Source: Rhizobium grahamii (GTDB lineage: Bacteria; Pseudomonadota; Alphaproteobacteria; Rhizobiales; Rhizobiaceae). From it: DNA of 64,000 nucleotides. The notes beneath the pieces are model-generated. The model worked only from the letters and a program-made list of their open reading frames with translations. It ran no database searches and was not told the origin of the DNA. The stretch's first letter is position 1, and every line of letters begins with the position of its first letter. Below, in pieces: positions 33,906 to 43,367 of this stretch. The stretch spans positions 1 to 64,000 of the forward strand of contig NZ_CP043498.1 of NCBI RefSeq assembly GCF_009498215.1, written 5' to 3'. The position numbers were made by a program, and so were the translations under genes.

Positions 33906-35395
33906 GGTTCCATACTCCGGACAATTTTCGTGAGGTCGGATGGCAGCGTCAGAATGAAGGTACTGCCTTGGCCGAGTTCGGATTCGACCGTAATGTCTCC
34001 GCCCAAATTTCGTATTAACGAGCGCACATGTGCAAGGCCTATACCTTCACCGCGCTGATCCTGCTCTCCGGCCCGGCGAAACAGCTCGAACACGCGTTCG
34101 AGGTCCTGAGGCCCGATGCCACGGCCGTTGTCCTTGAAGTCGATCCGCACGCGGCCCGGTCCATCAGGACGAGCATCGACCTCGAGCGCCAGAGGCCGGC
34201 CCTGCATCTGGTACTTCACAGCGTTATCCAAAAGATTGCCGAAAATCTGTTCAAGCGAGAAACGATCGGTGACAACAGGGCTCGTGCGGACGCGAATGTC
34301 CACGCTGCCGCCGGATTCCGACAGTTGGTGATGAACGTTGGCGGCTGCAGTCTCCAGCAGAGACTTCAGATCGATCCGATCCGGCTGCAGCTTCCTGCGC
34401 CCGTCGCGGGAGATCTTCAGGATGGCGTTGATCAGCGAATCCATCTTCCGCGTGGAGGAGCGAATGAAACCGAGCGCCTCGGGCAGGTCCTCTTCGACCG
34501 CCAGCCGTGCTTCCCGGATTTGCTCTTCCGTGGGTGTTTTGTCGTCGGCGAGAATGTATGTCGAAACCGACTTCATCGCCGTGTCGAGTTCGCTGAGGAA
34601 ACCCATGATGTTGACAAGCGGTGCGCGCAGGTCGTGCGTGACGATGTAGGCGAAACGCTGGATTTCCTGATTGGCGCGGATGACTTCCTCCGTGCGTTCG
34701 CGAACGCGCGATTCAAGGCCGACGTTGAGGAATTCGACTTCATCGGTCGCCGTCTGCAGGTCGCGCACGTGCTGGACGATGATCAGGATTGCGCCGCCGA
34801 GCACAATCAGGATGGCGATCGCGCCGCCGACGGTCACCCATTGCAGATTGCTGGCGGCCGAGAGCTGGGCCTGCACGAGCACCCGCAACCGGTCGTCGGT
34901 TTGCTCAAGGTAACCGCCGATGATCGAGCGCACCTTGTCCATGTATTCTCGGCCGGCATCGTCGCGTACGATGGCGATCGCGTCGGTAAGCTTGCCTTCC
35001 TTTGCAAGCGCAACGGTGGTCGAGAGCTCGTGCAGCTTGCCTTCAATGGCGGTGTTCAGCGCATCGAGTTGCGACGCGTAGCCAGGTAGCGGCGAAAGGT
35101 TGTCAACCAAAGCCTTCCTGCGTTCGGGCAGATCCTTCAGAGCCTTGTCGTATGGCGCGAGATAGCTGAGGTCGTTCGATAGCAGATAGCCGCGCTGGCC
35201 GGTTTCGGCGTCCTGCACTGTTGTCAGGAGACCCACGATCGAGCTGCGAACACGGCGCAGCGAGGCCGTCTCCTCGGAGTAATTGTTGTTGGCGCGTACG
35301 AGCCAGATGGATGAGCCGACAATGCCGAGGAGAATAAGCACTCCAATGGCAAGCATGATCAGACTGGAACGATAGAAGGCGGCTGTGGAAGTCAT
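33902..35395 (-). CDS. CHASE3-domain membrane histidine kinase
   Basis: The 497-residue protein has TM1 at about 12-32 (LIMLAIGVLILLGIVGSSIW), a CHASE3 periplasmic domain at ~40-170, TM2 near 190 (GGAIAILIVLGGAILIIV), a short coiled coil, HisKA with FAYIVTHDLRAPLVNIMGFL, and HATPase with QIFGNLLDNAVKYQ, DNGRGIGP and GIGLAHVRSL. It starts the operon followed by the single-domain regulator and the REC-kinase. The start at 35395 was chosen because TM1 follows closely. The signal is unknown. Confidence 0.92.
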   Translation of the reverse strand: MTSTAAFYRSSLIMLAIGVLILLGIVGSSIWLVRANNNYSEETASLRRVRSSIVGLLTTVQDAETGQRGYLLSNDLSYLAPYDKALKDLPERRKALVDNLSPLPGYASQLDALNTAIEGKLHELSTTVALAKEGKLTDAIAIVRDDAGREYMDKVRSIIGGYLEQTDDRLRVLVQAQLSAASNLQWVTVGGAIAILIVLGGAILIIVQHVRDLQTATDEVEFLNVGLESRVRERTEEVIRANQEIQRFAYIVTHDLRAPLVNIMGFLSELDTAMKSVSTYILADDKTPTEEQIREARLAVEEDLPEALGFIRSSTRKMDSLINAILKISRDGRRKLQPDRIDLKSLLETAAANVHHQLSESGGSVDIRVRTSPVVTDRFSLEQIFGNLLDNAVKYQMQGRPLALEVDARPDGPGRVRIDFKDNGRGIGPQDLERVFELFRRAGEQDQRGEGIGLAHVRSLIRNLGGDITVESELGQGSTFILTLPSDLTKIVRSMEP

Positions 35396-35524
35396 CAGGC
35401 GTCCGCAATTTCGGTGGGTGCTTACTTCTATACACCGGCATTCGATAAAGATAGCGCCCTTATAGTATGTCATTTTAACAATATGTCCCGCGGCGGCAGG
35501 CGCCGCTACGGGAGTGTTGTCTCT

Positions 35525-35998
35525 TCAACCGTAGGCCTCCGTCAGCTTGGCGATGTCGAGCTTGACCATCGTCATCATCACTTCCGTGACGCGCTTTGCG
35601 CGCTCCAGATCCCGACTGGCGATCATGTCGGACAGCACCCGCGGCACGATCTGCCAGCAGAGGCCCCATCGGTCCCGAAGCCAGCCGCATTGCTCCTCCA
35701 CGCCGCCATTCTGCAGGAAGGCGCTCCATATCCCGTCGATCTCGTCCTGCGTTTCGCATTCGACCGAGATCGAGAAGGCGTGATTGAAGGCATCGAGAGG
35801 TCCGGCCTGCATCGCCACGAAATCCTGGTGTCCGAGGTTGAACTCGACGACGATGACGCTGCCCAGAGGGCCGCTCGGCGTTTCGACCGGAAGCACGGTT
35901 GTACGTCCCACCGACGAATTCGGAATTGTAGCCACATAGAATTCGACGGCTTGCTTTACATCTTTTTCGAACCACAGGTTCGACGTGACCTTGAGCAT
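35525..35998 (-). CDS. VOC family protein (PhnB-like)
   Basis: The 157-residue cytoplasmic protein has the glyoxalase/PhnB-type fold: MLKVTSNLWFEKDVKQAVEF, NLGHQDFVAMQAGPLDAF, and CGWLRDRWGLCWQIVPRVL, a signature of the 3-demethylubiquinone-like PhnB subgroup. The function is unknown. GAGGAGG precedes the ATG at 35998. It is divergent from the beta-oxidation operon with about 200 bases between. Confidence 0.85.
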   Translation of the reverse strand: MLKVTSNLWFEKDVKQAVEFYVATIPNSSVGRTTVLPVETPSGPLGSVIVVEFNLGHQDFVAMQAGPLDAFNHAFSISVECETQDEIDGIWSAFLQNGGVEEQCGWLRDRWGLCWQIVPRVLSDMIASRDLERAKRVTEVMMTMVKLDIAKLTEAYG

Positions 35999-36114
35999 GA
36001 TTTGTCCTCCTCGTTGCTCTTCGGCGAAATGTCCGAACAGCACAAGGACGGTATGGCGCGGCTCGATCCGACAGTGCGGCGGATCATTTCTGCAAATTCG
36101 GATGCATCAAACAT

Positions 36115-36142
36115 TTGACGTTTACGCAAACGTCAATATTTT
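36115..36142 (+). promoter_or_regulatory. Palindromic operator over the fad operon promoter
   Basis: A 22-base palindrome at 36115-36136 has perfect 9-bp arms ttgacgttt / aaacgtcaa around acgc. The first six bases also form a -35 (TTGACG), followed after 16 bases by TATTTT at 36137-36142. The palindrome covers the -35 and spacer, so a bound repressor would block the promoter. The sequence is similar in style to the LiuR (MerR) or TetR-type sites known before fatty-acid and branched-chain catabolism genes; the regulator is not in the window. Confidence 0.7.
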
Positions 36143-36200
36143 GTAAGAGACTCTCATATGCCGGTCTCGTCCGGCGTGCCGAATTGGAGGAATTCGAACG

Positions 36201-37997
36201 ATGCCAGTCTACAAGGCCCCGGTTAACGACACGCTCTTCGTGCTGAACGACGTGCTCGGCCTGGAACGCTACAACAATCTCCCGGGGTTTGCGGACGCCA
36301 CGCCTGACATGATCGAGGCGATTTTGAGCGAGGCTGCGAAGGTCGCCGAGGAAGCGCTCTTCCCGCTCAACTATTCCGGTGATCAGCAAGGTTGCGTGCG
36401 CCACGAAGACGGATCGGTTTCCGTGCCTGACGGTTTCAAGGGCGGCTACGACGCCTATTGCCAGGGCGGGTGGATCGGGCTTGCCGTTCCCGAGGAATTC
36501 GGCGGACAGGGCCTCCCTTACGCACTGCATGCGGCTGTCGGCGAATATACCTCCGCTGCCAACATGTCGCTGATGATGTATCCCGGGCTCACCCAGGGTG
36601 CGATCGCGGCGATCCTCGTTCATGGCTCGGACGAGCAGAAGCACACCTATCTGCCGAAGATGGTCTCCGGCGAATGGTCCGGCACGATGAACCTCACCGA
36701 GCCGCATTGCGGCACCGATCTCGGCCTGCTGCGTACAAAGGCGGTGCCGCAGGCAGACGGCAGCTACAAACTATCAGGCCAGAAGATCTTCATTTCCGCC
36801 GGCGAGCACGACATGACGGACAATATCGTCCATCTGGTGCTGGCGCGCATCGAGGGCGCCCCCGAGGGCACCAAGGGCATTTCGCTGTTCATCGTGCCGA
36901 AGTTTATGGTCACGGCCGACGGCGCGGTCGGAGAGCGCAACCAGGTCTCCTGCGGTGCGATCGAGCACAAGATGGGCATTCACGGCAACGCCACCTGCGT
37001 CATGAACTATGACGCGGCAACCGGCTTCCTCATTGGCGCCGAGAACAAGGGCCTCAGCGCCATGTTCGTGATGATGAACGAGGCGCGTCTCAGCGTCGGC
37101 CTGCAGGGACTGGCAATCTCCGAAATCGCCTACCAGAACGCCGTCAACTATGCCCGCGAGCGCATCCAGGGCCGCTCGCTCTCAGGCCCGAAGGCACCGG
37201 AGAAAAAGGCCGACCCGATCATCGTGCATCCGGATATCCGCCGTTCGCTGATGACGATCCGCGCCTTCAACGAAGCCGGTCGCGCCTTCCTGCTCTGGAC
37301 GGCGTTGAAATCCGACATCGCCCACCGTTCGGCGGACGAGAAGGAGCGACAGACGGCCGACGACATCCTCGGCCTCGTCACCCCGATCCTCAAGGGCGTG
37401 CTGACCGACAAGGGCTTCGACCATGCCGTCATGGCCCAGCAGGTCTTCGGTGGCCACGGCTACATCGAAGAGCACGGCATGAGCCAGTATGTGCGCGATG
37501 CGCGCATCGCCATGATCTACGAGGGTGCCAACGGTATTCAGGCGCTCGATCTCGTCGGCCGCAAGCTCGGCCAGAACGGCGGCCGCGCCGTCATGGCGCT
37601 GTTCAAGGAAATCGGCGATTTCTGCGAGGAGAACCGCAACGACGAACAGATGACCTTCTTCACCAAGAACCTGAAGAAGGGCTTGAACGACGTGCAGGCG
37701 GCGACCATGTGGTTCATGCAGCACGCGATGGCGAAACCCGACAATGCCGGCGCCGGCTCGACTGACTACATGCACCTCTTCGGTCTCGTCGTGCTCGGCT
37801 ACATGTGGGCGAAGATGGCCAAGGCTGCGAACGATGGCCTTGCCGCTGGAGAAACCGATCGCGAAACATTCCTGCGCAACAAGCTGATCACCGGCCGCTT
37901 CTTCATGGAGCGGATCATGCCGGAAACGGCGCTGCGCAAGGCCCGGATCGAAACCGGCGCGGAAACGATGATGACCTTGGCCGCCGAGGCCTTTTGA
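36201..37997 (+). CDS. Acyl-CoA dehydrogenase with C-terminal extension
   Basis: The 598-residue flavoenzyme carries out the first step of beta-oxidation. FAD/substrate motifs are [36 protein letters not shown], and [20 protein letters not shown] with the catalytic-type Glu in [14 protein letters not shown]. The extra ~150 C-terminal residues form the domain of the long-chain, ~600-residue acyl-CoA dehydrogenases. GGAGG precedes the ATG. It is the first gene of the operon with thiolase and FadB-type enzyme and lies 65 bases after the palindromic operator. Confidence 0.93.
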   Translation: MPVYKAPVNDTLFVLNDVLGLERYNNLPGFADATPDMIEAILSEAAKVAEEALFPLNYSGDQQGCVRHEDGSVSVPDGFKGGYDAYCQGGWIGLAVPEEFGGQGLPYALHAAVGEYTSAANMSLMMYPGLTQGAIAAILVHGSDEQKHTYLPKMVSGEWSGTMNLTEPHCGTDLGLLRTKAVPQADGSYKLSGQKIFISAGEHDMTDNIVHLVLARIEGAPEGTKGISLFIVPKFMVTADGAVGERNQVSCGAIEHKMGIHGNATCVMNYDAATGFLIGAENKGLSAMFVMMNEARLSVGLQGLAISEIAYQNAVNYARERIQGRSLSGPKAPEKKADPIIVHPDIRRSLMTIRAFNEAGRAFLLWTALKSDIAHRSADEKERQTADDILGLVTPILKGVLTDKGFDHAVMAQQVFGGHGYIEEHGMSQYVRDARIAMIYEGANGIQALDLVGRKLGQNGGRAVMALFKEIGDFCEENRNDEQMTFFTKNLKKGLNDVQAATMWFMQHAMAKPDNAGAGSTDYMHLFGLVVLGYMWAKMAKAANDGLAAGETDRETFLRNKLITGRFFMERIMPETALRKARIETGAETMMTLAAEAF

Positions 37998-38033
37998 GTT
38001 CAACGGCGCCCGCGCCGATAGGGAGATAGAGGA

Positions 38034-39242
38034 ATGACCGAGGTTTTCATTTACGACCACGTGCGCACGCCACGCGGTCGCGGCAAGAAGGACGGCTCGC
38101 TGCACGAGGTACCGTCGGTACGCCTTGCGGCCAAGACGCTGGAGGCGATCCGCGACCGCAACGGGCTTGATACGGCCACTGTCGACGACATCGTCATGGG
38201 CTGCGTCGATCCTGTCATGGAAGCCGGCGCGGTCATCCCGCGCGGGGCGGCCTTCGAGGCAGGCTATTCGACCAAGGCACCCGGCATGCAGATTTCCCGC
38301 TTCTGCGCCTCCGGTCTCGACGCGGTGAATTTCGGCGCGGCGAAGATCGCCCAGGGCGCCGACGACATCGTCATCGCAGGCGGCGTCGAGTCGATGTCGC
38401 GCGTCGGTCTCGGCATGTCCGGCGGCGCCTGGTTCATGGACCCGTCGGTGAACTTCCCGGCCTATTTCATGCCGCAGGGCGTCTCCGCCGACCTGATCGC
38501 CACCAAGTATGGCTTCTCGCGCGACGACGTCGACGCCTATGCGGTCGAGAGTCAGAAGCGCGCTGCGAATGCCTGGGAGAAGGGGTACTTCAAGAACTCG
38601 GTCATCCCAGTCAAGGACCAGAACGGCCTTGTTATCCTTGCCCATGACGAGCACATGCGTCCGGGCACCGACATGCAGGCGCTGGCAGCGCTGAACCCCT
38701 CCTTCCAGATGCCGGGCGAGATGGGCGGCTTCGAAGCCGTCGCGATCCAGGCGCATCCCGAGGTCGAGCGCCTCAACTACGTCCACCATGCCGGCAACTC
38801 CTCGGGCATCGTCGATGGCGCGGCCGCCGTGCTGCTCGGCTCCAAGGCCGGCGGCGAGAGCATGGGCATCAAGCCCCGCGGCCGCATCAAAGCCTTCGCC
38901 AATATCGGCTCCGACCCGGCACTGATGCTGACCGGCCCGGTCGATGTCACCGAAAAGCTTCTGAAGCGCACGGGCATGACGCTTGCCGACATCGACCTCT
39001 TCGAGCTCAACGAAGCCTTCGCGGCCGTCGTGCTGCGCTTCATGCAGGCCTTCGAGGTCCCGCACGACCAGATCAACGTCAACGGCGGCGCGATCGCCAT
39101 GGGCCACCCGCTCGGCGCCACCGGCGCGATGATCCTCGGCACCGTGCTGGACGAGCTGGAGCGCCGCGACCTCAACACCGCGCTCGTCACGCTCTGCATC
39201 GGCGCCGGCATGGGCACGGCGACCATCATCGAACGCGTCTGA
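38034..39242 (+). CDS. fadA: Acetyl-CoA C-acyltransferase (thiolase)
   Basis: The 402-residue thiolase cleaves 3-ketoacyl-CoA in the last beta-oxidation step. The catalytic residues are clear: Cys in ISRFCASGLDAVNFG, His in NGGAIAMGHPLGATGAMI, and Cys in LVTLCIGAGMGTATI. It lies 36 bases after the dehydrogenase and 11 bases before a small membrane-protein gene. Cotranscribed with the fadB-type gene. Confidence 0.94.
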   Translation: MTEVFIYDHVRTPRGRGKKDGSLHEVPSVRLAAKTLEAIRDRNGLDTATVDDIVMGCVDPVMEAGAVIPRGAAFEAGYSTKAPGMQISRFCASGLDAVNFGAAKIAQGADDIVIAGGVESMSRVGLGMSGGAWFMDPSVNFPAYFMPQGVSADLIATKYGFSRDDVDAYAVESQKRAANAWEKGYFKNSVIPVKDQNGLVILAHDEHMRPGTDMQALAALNPSFQMPGEMGGFEAVAIQAHPEVERLNYVHHAGNSSGIVDGAAAVLLGSKAGGESMGIKPRGRIKAFANIGSDPALMLTGPVDVTEKLLKRTGMTLADIDLFELNEAFAAVVLRFMQAFEVPHDQINVNGGAIAMGHPLGATGAMILGTVLDELERRDLNTALVTLCIGAGMGTATIIERV

Positions 39243-39253
39243 GGGAGCGTGAG

Positions 39254-39472
39254 ATGCCGATCGACCGTGACGTCTACGAAAATGAACGTAACGAGATCGA
39301 ACGGCAGTTCGCACAGCACAATCTTGAGAAGGACATGGCGCAGGCTGCCCGCAAAGGACCACCGATCTTGTCGAAGCGGGATGCCGCACGAAGCCGGGTC
39401 GCCGGTTGGATCGCGTTGGCCGTACCGATCGGTCTGATCGCCACCCTTTGCTACCTTCTAGGCGCCTTCTGA
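39254..39472 (+). CDS. Small membrane protein in the beta-oxidation operon
   Basis: The product has 72 residues with a charged cytoplasmic N-terminus of about 45 residues (IERQFAQHNLEKDMAQAARK) and one membrane helix near 50-70 (GWIALAVPIGLIATLCYLLG). A GGGAG box precedes the ATG. It is 11 bases after the thiolase stop and 34 bases before the fadB-type gene. I do not recognise a family. Its position suggests a role with the trifunctional complex, such as membrane tethering, but this is inference. Confidence 0.75.
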   Translation: MPIDRDVYENERNEIERQFAQHNLEKDMAQAARKGPPILSKRDAARSRVAGWIALAVPIGLIATLCYLLGAF

Positions 39473-39506
39473 CAGTTTGGGAAATTCAGGGAAGAGGAAT
39501 CCCACA

Positions 39507-41723
39507 ATGACCACCTACAAGAACTTCATCGTCGAAACCGACGCGGACGGCATCGCCCTTGTCACCTGGGACATGCCCGGCAAATCCATGAACGTCTTCA
39601 CCGAAGAGGTGATGGACGAGCTCGACGCCATTGTCGATGCCGTGGTTGCCGATAGCGCCACCAAGGGCGCGGTCATCACCTCGGGCAAGTCGAGCTTCTC
39701 CGGCGGTGCGGACCTGTCGATGATCAAGTCGATGTTCTCGCTCTACCAGCATGAGAAGGAAACCAACCCCGATGGCGCGGCGCAGAAGCTGTTCGATCTC
39801 GTCGGTCGCATGACGGGCCTGTTCCGCAAGATCGAAACATCAGGCAAGCCCTGGGTCTCAGCGATCAACGGCACCTGCATGGGCGGCGCCTTCGAAATGT
39901 CGCTTGCCTGCCACGGCCGCGTCGCCTCGAATGCCAAGTCGGTGAAGATCGCGCTGCCCGAGGTCAAGGTCGGCATCTTCCCGGGCGCCGGCGGCACGCA
40001 GCGCATCTCGAGGCTTGCCGACGCCCAGTCGGCTCTGCAGATGATGACGACGGGACAGTCGCTGACAGCGGCGCGCGCCAAGGCGATGAACCTCCTGCAT
40101 CAGGTGGTCGAGCCGGACCAGCTGATCCCGGCGGCCAAGCAGATGATCAAGGACGGCCTCAAGCCAGTCGCCCCTTGGGACGAGAAGGGCTTCAAGGCGC
40201 CCGGCGGCGGCATCTGGACGCCTGCGGCAGCGCAGCTCTGGCCGGCAGCCCCCGCGATCCTGCGCCGCGAAACGGCAGGCAACTACCCGGCCGCCCTTGC
40301 CATCCTCAAATGCGTCTATGAAGGCCTGCAGGTGCCGTTCGACACCGGCCTCAAGATCGAGCAGCGCTATTTCACCGAGATCCTGCAGACCAACGAAGCC
40401 TTCTCGATGATCCGTTCGCTCTTCATCTCCATGCAGGAGCTCGGCAAAGGGGCCCGCCGCCCCGCCGGGATCCCGAAAACGGAGTTGAAGAAAGTGGGCG
40501 TCGTCGGCGCCGGTTTCATGGGAGCCTCGATCGCCTATGTGACCGCCGCCGCCGGCATCCCCGTCACCCTCATTGACCGCGACATCGAAGCGGCGACCAA
40601 GGGCAAGGGTGTTGGTGAAGGCCTGGTGAAGGACTTGATCGGTAAGGGTCGCCTTACGCAGGACGAAGGTGCGGCGCTGCTGTCGCGCATCCTCCCGTCC
40701 GCCGACTATTCTGACCTCAAGGATGCCGATCTCGTCATCGAAGCGGTGTTCGAAGACCGTGAGGTCAAGAAGGCCGTGATCGAGGCGGTTGAAGCCGTAT
40801 TGCCTGAAGGGGCCATCTTCGCCTCAAACACATCGACCCTGCCGATCACGGGCCTTGCCAGGAACTCCAAGCGGCCCGCCGATTTTGTCGGCGTGCACTT
40901 CTTCTCGCCGGTCGAGAAGATGATGCTGACGGAGGTCATTCTTGGCAAGGAGACCGGCGACAAGGCGCTCGCCGTCGCACTCGATTACGTCGCCGCGATC
41001 AAGAAGACGCCGATTGTCGTCAACGACACACGCGGCTTCTTCGTCAATCGCTGCGTCTTCCGCTACATCCACGAAGCCTACGACATGCTGATCGAGGGCG
41101 TCCCGCCTGCGATGATCGAGAATGCCGCCAAGATGGCGGGCATGCCCGTCGGGCCGCTGTCGCTGAACGACGAAGTGGCGATCGATCTCAGCCAGAAGAT
41201 CCTGAAGGCCACTGTCGCCGATCTCGGCGAGGCCGCCGTCGATCCCAAGCATATGGCGCTGATCAACAAGATGGTCGACGAACTCGACCGCCGCGGCCGC
41301 AAGAACGGCAAGGGCTTCTACGACTATCCGGCGAAACCGGCGAAGAAGTCGCTTTGGCCCGAGCTGAAGACCTTCTACCCGCAGAAGAAGGCTGATGAAG
41401 TCGATATCGAAGTGCTGAAGCAGCGCTTCCTCGTCACCATCGCGCTGGAGGCGGCCCGCACCATCGAGGAGGGCATCGTCACCGATCCGCGCGAGGCCGA
41501 TGTCGGCTCCATCCTCGGCTTCGGCTTCGCCCCTTACACCGGCGGCGTGCTCAGCTACATCGACGGCATGGGCGTGAAGACCTTCGTGGACCTCTGCGAG
41601 AAGCTTGCCGCAACCTACGGCGCACACTTCAAGCCGACGGCACTGCTGAAGGACATGGCGGCGAAGGGCGAGACTTTCTACGGCCGCTTCGATCCCTATG
41701 CGAAGGAGAAGGCGGCGGCGTGA
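39507..41723 (+). CDS. fadB: 3-hydroxyacyl-CoA dehydrogenase / enoyl-CoA hydratase (FadB/FadJ type)
   Basis: The 738-residue bifunctional enzyme has an N-terminal crotonase domain with the oxyanion-hole Gly in FSGGADLSMIKSM and CMGGAFEMSLACHGRV, plus acid EVKVGIFPGAGGTQRIS. Then come the NAD-binding fold (KVGVVGAGFMGASIAYVTAA) and the C-terminal 3HCDH domain with NDTRGFFVNRCVFRYI. GAGG precedes the ATG at 39507. It catalyses hydration and NAD-dependent oxidation in beta-oxidation and is the last gene of the fad operon. A hairpin at 41750-41768 follows. Confidence 0.95.
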   Translation: MTTYKNFIVETDADGIALVTWDMPGKSMNVFTEEVMDELDAIVDAVVADSATKGAVITSGKSSFSGGADLSMIKSMFSLYQHEKETNPDGAAQKLFDLVGRMTGLFRKIETSGKPWVSAINGTCMGGAFEMSLACHGRVASNAKSVKIALPEVKVGIFPGAGGTQRISRLADAQSALQMMTTGQSLTAARAKAMNLLHQVVEPDQLIPAAKQMIKDGLKPVAPWDEKGFKAPGGGIWTPAAAQLWPAAPAILRRETAGNYPAALAILKCVYEGLQVPFDTGLKIEQRYFTEILQTNEAFSMIRSLFISMQELGKGARRPAGIPKTELKKVGVVGAGFMGASIAYVTAAAGIPVTLIDRDIEAATKGKGVGEGLVKDLIGKGRLTQDEGAALLSRILPSADYSDLKDADLVIEAVFEDREVKKAVIEAVEAVLPEGAIFASNTSTLPITGLARNSKRPADFVGVHFFSPVEKMMLTEVILGKETGDKALAVALDYVAAIKKTPIVVNDTRGFFVNRCVFRYIHEAYDMLIEGVPPAMIENAAKMAGMPVGPLSLNDEVAIDLSQKILKATVADLGEAAVDPKHMALINKMVDELDRRGRKNGKGFYDYPAKPAKKSLWPELKTFYPQKKADEVDIEVLKQRFLVTIALEAARTIEEGIVTDPREADVGSILGFGFAPYTGGVLSYIDGMGVKTFVDLCEKLAATYGAHFKPTALLKDMAAKGETFYGRFDPYAKEKAAA

Positions 41724-41749
41724 GCCGCCTTCCTCGACGCGATACCTGG

Positions 41750-41768
41750 GCCACGGCTATGCCGTGGC
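41750..41768. terminator. Hairpin between convergent fadB and VOC genes
   Basis: Perfect 8-bp arms gccacggc / gccgtggc close a three-base loop between two convergent genes. There is no T run, so termination is tentative. Confidence 0.45.
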
Positions 41769-41791
41769 GCCTCTCCTGCAGGACAGAGGGC

Positions 41792-42196
41792 TCAGTCCCG
41801 ACCGTCGGTAAACTCGACCAGATCCCACAGATTTCCGTAGAGATCCCGGAACACCGCGACGATGCCATAGTCGGCATCCTTCGGCTCGCGCACGAACTCC
41901 ACGCCCTTTCCCATCAGGCTGCGATAATCGCGCCAGAAGTCGTCCGTCCGCAGGAAAAGGAAAACCCGCCCGCCCGCTTGATCGCCGATGTACTCCTGCT
42001 GGTGAGGCGTCGAGGCGCGCGCCAGTAGCAGCGAGGCGCTTCCGTCGCCGGGCGGCTTCACGACAACCCATCGTTTGTCTTGCTCCGGCTGGTAGGTGTC
42101 CTCGACGAGGACGAAGCCGAGCTTCTGCACATAGAATTCAATGGCTTCGTCGTAGTCGCGCACGACGATGGCAATATAGGCGAGGCTCTGGTTCAT
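41792..42196 (-). CDS. VOC family (glyoxalase-like) protein
   Basis: The 134-residue protein has the VOC fold: MNQSLAYIAIVVRDYDEAIE, FYVQKLGFVLVEDTY, FLFLRTDDFWRDYRSLM, and FRDLYGNLWDLVEF at the end. The metal ligands and substrate are not assigned. It is convergent with fadB. Ribosome site weak. Confidence 0.85.
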   Translation of the reverse strand: MNQSLAYIAIVVRDYDEAIEFYVQKLGFVLVEDTYQPEQDKRWVVVKPPGDGSASLLLARASTPHQQEYIGDQAGGRVFLFLRTDDFWRDYRSLMGKGVEFVREPKDADYGIVAVFRDLYGNLWDLVEFTDGRD

Positions 42197-42421
42197 TCGG
42201 TTGCGTCACGCTCGTGGTTGGATGCCGGTCATGACTACAACCGCGGCGGTTCGTTGAAAATACCGTACCGCCTGTCTCGACGGCGCTTCCGCTTCAAAGC
42301 AGAAAATTTCCCTCGAAGATTGACCGCGCCGCTTTTTGCTGCCAAGATTTCGACAGGAAATCCGCCTTGAGCAATAAGCCGGCATCTGCCGCGCAGCCCC
42401 GATGCTGATTGAGGTCTGCCA

Positions 42422-43351
42422 ATGACGACATGCCGCGTGACCCGGTTGGCCGTCGCGCTGATTTCGATAGCGTGCATCATGCGCGAACCCGAGGTCGCAC
42501 GGGCAGAGCCCGGGGATATCGATGCGGCCTGTCTTTATAGCGGCAACGCTGATGATGGCGCGACGCTCTGCATCCGGAAGGATCACTTCAACGCCGATCT
42601 CTGCGAGGTCATCGATCGCTTTGCCACGAGCCGCAACCTGCCCCCGGCCTTCTTCGCGCGGTTGATATGGCGCGAGAGCCTGTTCAGGCCGGAAGCAGTC
42701 AGCCCGAAAGGCGCAGAGGGCATTGCGCAGTTCATGCCGGCCACGGCACGGCGCCGCGCGCTGGAAAACAGTTTCGATGTCGTGAAGGCATTGGATGCGT
42801 CGTCGCGGTACCTGGACGAACTAAGGATCCGCTTCGGCAACCTCGGCCTCGCGGCCGCAGCTTATAATGCCGGCGAGGCGGGCCTCTCCCGCTTCCTTGC
42901 CTCCGGCCGCCTGCCGATCGAAACCCGGGACTATGTCTTTGCAATCACGGGCCATATCGTCGAGGCGTGGCGGGACAATCCGCCGGAAAACGCTGCACCG
43001 GCATTGCAGGAGGGAAAGCCGTTTCGCGATGCCTGCATCACGCTTGCCGAGACCAGACAGATGAACGATCCCGTGCTGGCAGGCTCCGCCGACTGGGCGC
43101 CCTGGGGCGTGCAGCTCGCGGCGCACTATAATCCTGCCGTCGCCGATCGCCTGTTTCTTGTGTCTCTGGCTAAGCTGCCTGCGCCATTGAACGCTCAGCG
43201 CGCGCTCATCGTCCGCCAGCGCGGCGGAAACTTCGGGTATCGACCGCGCTATGCGGCGAGGATCGGCCAGGAAACGCGGGGCGATGCAACAAAGCTCTGT
43301 GGCGCCATTCGCGCCGCCGGTGTTCCCTGCACGGTCTTCCGCAATCGTTGA
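42422..43351 (+). CDS. Exported lytic transglycosylase, SLT domain
   Basis: The 309-residue protein has a signal peptide (RLAVALISIACIMREPEVARA) and an SLT lysozyme-like domain at ~55-180. The catalytic-type Glu is in FFARLIWRESLFRPEAVSPK, then EGIAQFMPATARRRALENS and LAAAAYNAGEAGLSRFLA. A C-terminal part of ~100 residues (NFGYRPRYAARIGQETRGDA) looks like a SPOR-like or sporulation-type repeat, weakly. It probably cuts peptidoglycan in the periplasm. It is divergent from the VOC gene with 225 bases between. Confidence 0.85.
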   Translation: MTTCRVTRLAVALISIACIMREPEVARAEPGDIDAACLYSGNADDGATLCIRKDHFNADLCEVIDRFATSRNLPPAFFARLIWRESLFRPEAVSPKGAEGIAQFMPATARRRALENSFDVVKALDASSRYLDELRIRFGNLGLAAAAYNAGEAGLSRFLASGRLPIETRDYVFAITGHIVEAWRDNPPENAAPALQEGKPFRDACITLAETRQMNDPVLAGSADWAPWGVQLAAHYNPAVADRLFLVSLAKLPAPLNAQRALIVRQRGGNFGYRPRYAARIGQETRGDATKLCGAIRAAGVPCTVFRNR

Positions 43352-43367
43352 TGGCGTATCAATATTC

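Noticed and set aside
37182..39389. 735-residue open frame on the minus strand opposite the fad genes
   Set aside because: His/Asp-rich antisense shadow of acyl-CoA dehydrogenase and thiolase.
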